DNA from: Allolobophora icterica
Taxonomy: Eukaryota; Annelida; Clitellata; Crassiclitellata; Lumbricidae
NCBI GenBank assembly: GCA_963556255.1
Contig: OY744606.1
Location: forward strand, 80,510,541-80,574,540
DNA length: 64,000 nucleotides
Direction: 5' to 3'
The notes under the pieces are model-generated. The model had not been told where the DNA came from. It made no database searches and was given only the letters and a program-made list of their open reading frames with translations. Positions 60,976 through 64,000 of the stretch are shown here, one piece after another. The stretch's first letter is position 1. Every line of letters begins with the position of its first letter. Made by a program: the position numbers and the translations under genes.

Positions 60976-61790
60976 TTACCTTAAAAATGATGAAAACAAT
61001 ATCTCCCGAATGCTCTAAAAAACGTTTATTGACTATTTTAGCCACTGATAGATCTTACATGTATTCTTTACACTAAAATCCATTAATCTGCTGCAGTTCG
61101 TTATTACTAAACTAAGCAGCAGAGTAATCCTCATAATGCTGTAGTATGCTAACAAAAATTCTGTTGACGTGAACAGCCTTTGTTACTATAAGGTGTCGTT
61201 AAACTCTGGATCCATACATCCTGTATTATGCTATCTGAGCGTTGACAACTGTTCGAAACAATTTCTGCCTACGTCATCGGCTTTTTTTGCAATAGGGCCT
61301 AATATGTCGTTAAACTCTGGATCCATCCAGTTATCTCTCGCTTGCTAATTTTGGACGAGGTAAGGTAAGGTCAGCGTCAATGACACTGTAAACAATTAGA
61401 TGTCCTTAAAGACTTGAAACTACCACTTGACATTTATATTTAACTTAAACTGTCTGTATTATGTCGTAAGAACGTTGTACCCATAAGATGTCGTTAAACT
61501 CTTGAATTCACCCATCACTTATATTTAAACTGCGCCACTGCTCTTTCTCTCCTGGTGCCAGTCCAAAGAATGGACAAAGGAGGAGGGTGACGCTAATCAT
61601 CTTCGTTGTGATACAGCATCTCTTAGAGAGAAACTACTTAATCAGCTGTTGCCAAAGTTAACCCTGACAGGCAAAAGATGTCGCTAAACGTTAGAAACTT
61701 TATTAAGTATAATTATATTTGTTTTAATTTACTTTAACATTAACATTAGTATTTTTCTGGTTTTAAATTTGATTTGTTTTTATTGCATGA
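60976..61790 (-). repeat. Background array
   Basis: M2(-) near 61165-61215, 61280-61325, 61480 and 61665; M3(-) at 61530-61640. AT-rich from 61700. No gene. Confidence 0.6.
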
Positions 61791-62660
61791 CAAGATAGAC
61801 GTCAAAACCCATAGCAGGCGTAAGATTTCATTAGTAATTAGGAACTGCTATATCGCCGATTTCTAATGAATAAGACATAAAAACGATGTCTCACCGTAGC
61901 CAACCACAGATGAATATCGCAATTAAAAATTAATTATTAATAATATATTATATATAATTAATTAATTAATATCAATTGTTATTTACTATTCTTTCGTTTG
62001 ATTCCTTTGCATTTCTAGTTGTTGTGGCCTATCCTTTGCAACGCGGGAATCATTATTTAAGGACAACAGATAAGAAAAAAAACAAAATCAACATCAATAA
62101 TTAGTAATAACAATACAAAATTTATAATAATAATACTTAATATTATTATTATAAGAATGCTAATAACAATTTACTTATAAATTAATAATAACAACAACAC
62201 CAGTAAAGAAAATGAAGAATTGAAAATCTGGCGTGACAGCAATATACGGATAACTAGACACCTTTTAAACGCTTTCTCCTTGTGATATTTTAATTAACAG
62301 CCTTGCGCCTTTGACAGATTATTTATCAATAACAATATTTATCGTAACATTGTGCTTCTCAGACACATAAAAATGTAGTAATGCCTGAATGAAGATGACT
62401 TAGATAAGTTTTCCTTGTATGTCAATAATCGTATGTTTAATTAAAGGTTTATACTTGCTATAAAATAAAAATTAAATACTGGTGCTGAATAATCGTATTT
62501 TGATTATCCTCTCTTCTTCGTAACACCTTCATTACGAAAGGCCAGGCATTGCCGATATATATACGACATAGATATCGATGGTATAGGCAGCAAAGAGGTG
62601 CCAGGCCAAAGCCTGAGTACTGAATGGCAGAGGTGATTATCTTTCTAAGGTCAAAGGTGG
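61791..62660. repeat. Segmental repeat, copy 2 (partner 47640-48780)
   Basis: AATTAGGAACTGC, CGCCGATTTCTAATGAA, M1(-) at about 62255-62275, TTTCCTTGTATGTCAA, GCCAGGCCAAAGCCTGAGTA. Lacks the long (AAT)n of copy 1 but has AT-rich TAATAATAC runs instead. Confidence 0.75.
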
Positions 62661-62836
62661 TTAAGCTGACGTGAATTGTAATTGTAATCGTAAACACAAA
62701 ATTTTTCAAGCGTCACTTTAAAGCTACATGGCTCCGTAGAAGAAATTAAGGCGAGTAAGGATCTGACTGATATGATTATGCTTGGAAGTTTCGAATGGTA
62801 AACTTAATCCCAAAGAGCAACAATAATAATAATCAC
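62661..62836 (-). mobile_element. LINE 3'-tail fragment and spacer
   Basis: GAATTGTAATTGTAATCG at 62671, TCAAGCGTCACTTTAAAGC at 62707: minus-strand tail like 53105-53215. Then an unassigned spacer. Confidence 0.5.
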
Positions 62837-63535
62837 TGGCGTCAACTTGTCCAAAATATTGGGGGCATGGGGTCTGACCCAGAGGTGCAAAAAAACAAGT
62901 TTTTTCAAGATGGAAAGTTGTTTTTTTTCGTTTTTTCTGTTTTCTTTAGTTTTTGTGGCTTTTGTTGTTTTGCTTAATTGTTTTTAAGATTTTCGGATTT
63001 TGGATCATAAAAATCATGAAAATGGCATTAACAAGAGCTCCAACTCAGTTTAATTCAGTTGCAATTTCCGAAAATTAAAAATCATTAAATCAATGTTATT
63101 AAAATAACTTCTACAAGAATAAGAAATTTATTTTTTTGAACAAAGATTTTTTGTGGTTTTCGTTTTCTTGTGTTTTTTAAACCAAAAACCGAAAAAAAAA
63201 CTTTTTCACCTCTGGTCTGGACAATCAGCAAGTCTCAGAGGCTTCCCGTGTTACGTAATGCGTATGAAATGGGTGCGTTTTGTTTACATGTAAATTTGTT
63301 TCATATTGAAGATATTGAAAATAAAAAAAAATAATTGTTTTTATTATGAATTTCTGATAGTATTTCAGTTCTGTGTCTCTGTTTTTCTGTTTCTGAAGAA
63401 ATTTGTCTATATTGAAACATGATATTTTAATATTTGAAAAAATTCTCCTCTCGATTATTGGGGGGATATTGCCCCTCCTCCTCAGTTATTGGGGAGACAC
63501 GTGACCCGGCTGCCCGCCAGAGTCCACGCCTATGA
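62837..63535. mobile_element. MITE G1, copy 3, split by nested element
   Basis: Left part CACTGGCGTCAACTTGTCC and AAAATATTGGGGG; right part AGTTATTGGGGAGACACGTG, CCCGGCTGCCC and GAGTCCACGCCTATG. ATAATAAT stands at both outer edges (8 bp), though it lies in a triplet-rich context. The extra length comes from the insert at 62880-63214 and an AT-rich middle. Confidence 0.6.
62880..63214. mobile_element. Non-autonomous hAT-like element He, nested
   Basis: Ends CAGAGGTGCAAAAA and CAGAGGTGAAAAAG (inverted; first 8 bp identical). Flanks GTCTGACC (62872-62879) and GTCTGGAC (63215-63222), one mismatch. Interior rich in T and A runs. It lies within MITE G1 copy 3, so it is younger than that copy. Confidence 0.72.
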
Positions 63536-63645
63536 TAATAATAGTAGTAGTAGCAGTAGTAGTAGTAGCAGTAGCAGTAGCAGTAGCAGTAGCAGTAGCA
63601 GTAGCAGTAGCAGTAGTAGTAATAGTAGCAGCAGTAGTAATATAA
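63536..63645. repeat. (CAGTAG)n / (AGT)n
   Basis: AGTAGTAG then CAGTAG hexamers at about 63540-63638. Confidence 0.95.
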
Positions 63646-64000
63646 GTTAACAACAATTCCAACATCAAGAAGAAACCTAACAATTTAACTCTAGGGTGAC
63701 GATGAATTTATGGTCATAGGAGTCATCATTAAACACCTTTTTTAAGATTCAACCATAGCCTATTATAAGCATGAAATGCTCTCAGTTTGCCAGTCATATA
63801 GGTTACCATTAGTCTAGGCTAGTCTTCTCAGTCTTGTGTAGTCGAATCATTAACTGTTCTGAGTTTCTGACCTGATCTCAGAACATCTCCAACCTTAGAA
63901 GCTCTTGCATCGTGGTAAACATATAAACAACGAATGTATTAGTGGCATTGCAAAGTTCTGTTTTGACACCTTTTAACGATGTCTTGCGGACGCTGTAAAT
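63646..64000 (-). repeat. Background after a triplet tract, M1(-)
   Basis: TTAACAACAATTCCAAC, TTATGGTCATAGGAGTCATC, degenerate M1(-) at about 63730-63750 and again at 63966-63980. Parallel to the right side of blocks I-III. No gene. Confidence 0.5.

Overview
This is a 64-kb stretch of animal nuclear DNA with no convincing host gene. It is intergenic sequence built from transposable elements, microsatellites and one family of dispersed composite repeats. The non-LTR retrotransposons (CR1/L2-like, and I-type with RNase H), tRNA-derived SINEs, hAT-like and Helitron-like elements and very abundant (AGT)n, (GACA)n and (AC)n tracts fit an invertebrate, perhaps a lophotrochozoan. That taxon is a guess. 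There are no rRNA, functional tRNA or CRISPR features. Two runs of exactly 200 N mark assembly gaps.

The background consists of three short motifs, each seen dozens of times in both orientations. In the (+) sense, M1 has the core TTTTAAAGGTGTCTAAAGA, often with TATAGC about 15-25 bases upstream. M2 reads TTTAACGACATCTTATGGC followed by a CCGTTGACGTC-like stretch. M3 reads GATGATTAGCGTCGCCCTCC, and its (-) form is GGAGGGCGACGCTAATCATC. Most other elements sit inside this background, and several are inserted inside a motif copy, so empty sites can be inferred.

Layout. 0-8 kb: a Helitron-like element, a decayed LINE end, and a 5'-truncated CR1/L2-like LINE with an open reverse transcriptase frame (2350-4199). 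This LINE interrupts a segment that recurs near 21.6-22.9 kb without it. 8.4-18.65 kb: two adjacent minus-strand I-type LINEs. One is 5'-truncated. The other looks complete, with ORF1 (zinc knuckles), ORF2 (endonuclease, RT, RNase H) and a duplicated 5' module. 18.7-25.6 kb: (AGT)n blocks, a perfect 80-bp hairpin, a SINE, a hAT-like element with a perfect 8-bp target duplication, and LINE pieces. 26-33 kb: mostly microsatellites, one LINE 3' half, and a cluster of palindromes at 31.2-31.9 kb. 33-41 kb: a second Helitron-like copy (inverted relative to the first), an inverted repeat pair across a gap, and a 20-bp minisatellite of about 84 units inside a LINE 3' end. 41-57 kb: unique-looking sequence, three hAT-like elements, SINEs and a 32/21-bp minisatellite. 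57-64 kb: a mariner-like MITE, a broken CR1/L2-like LINE, a segmental repeat of 47.6-48.8 kb, and a hAT-like element nested in another element.

Functionally, the I-type ORF1/ORF2 pair is the only apparently intact retrotransposition set. The CR1/L2-like LINEs and the SINEs share 3' tails, which suggests the SINEs use the LINE machinery. The DNA elements carry no transposase and would depend on enzymes encoded elsewhere.
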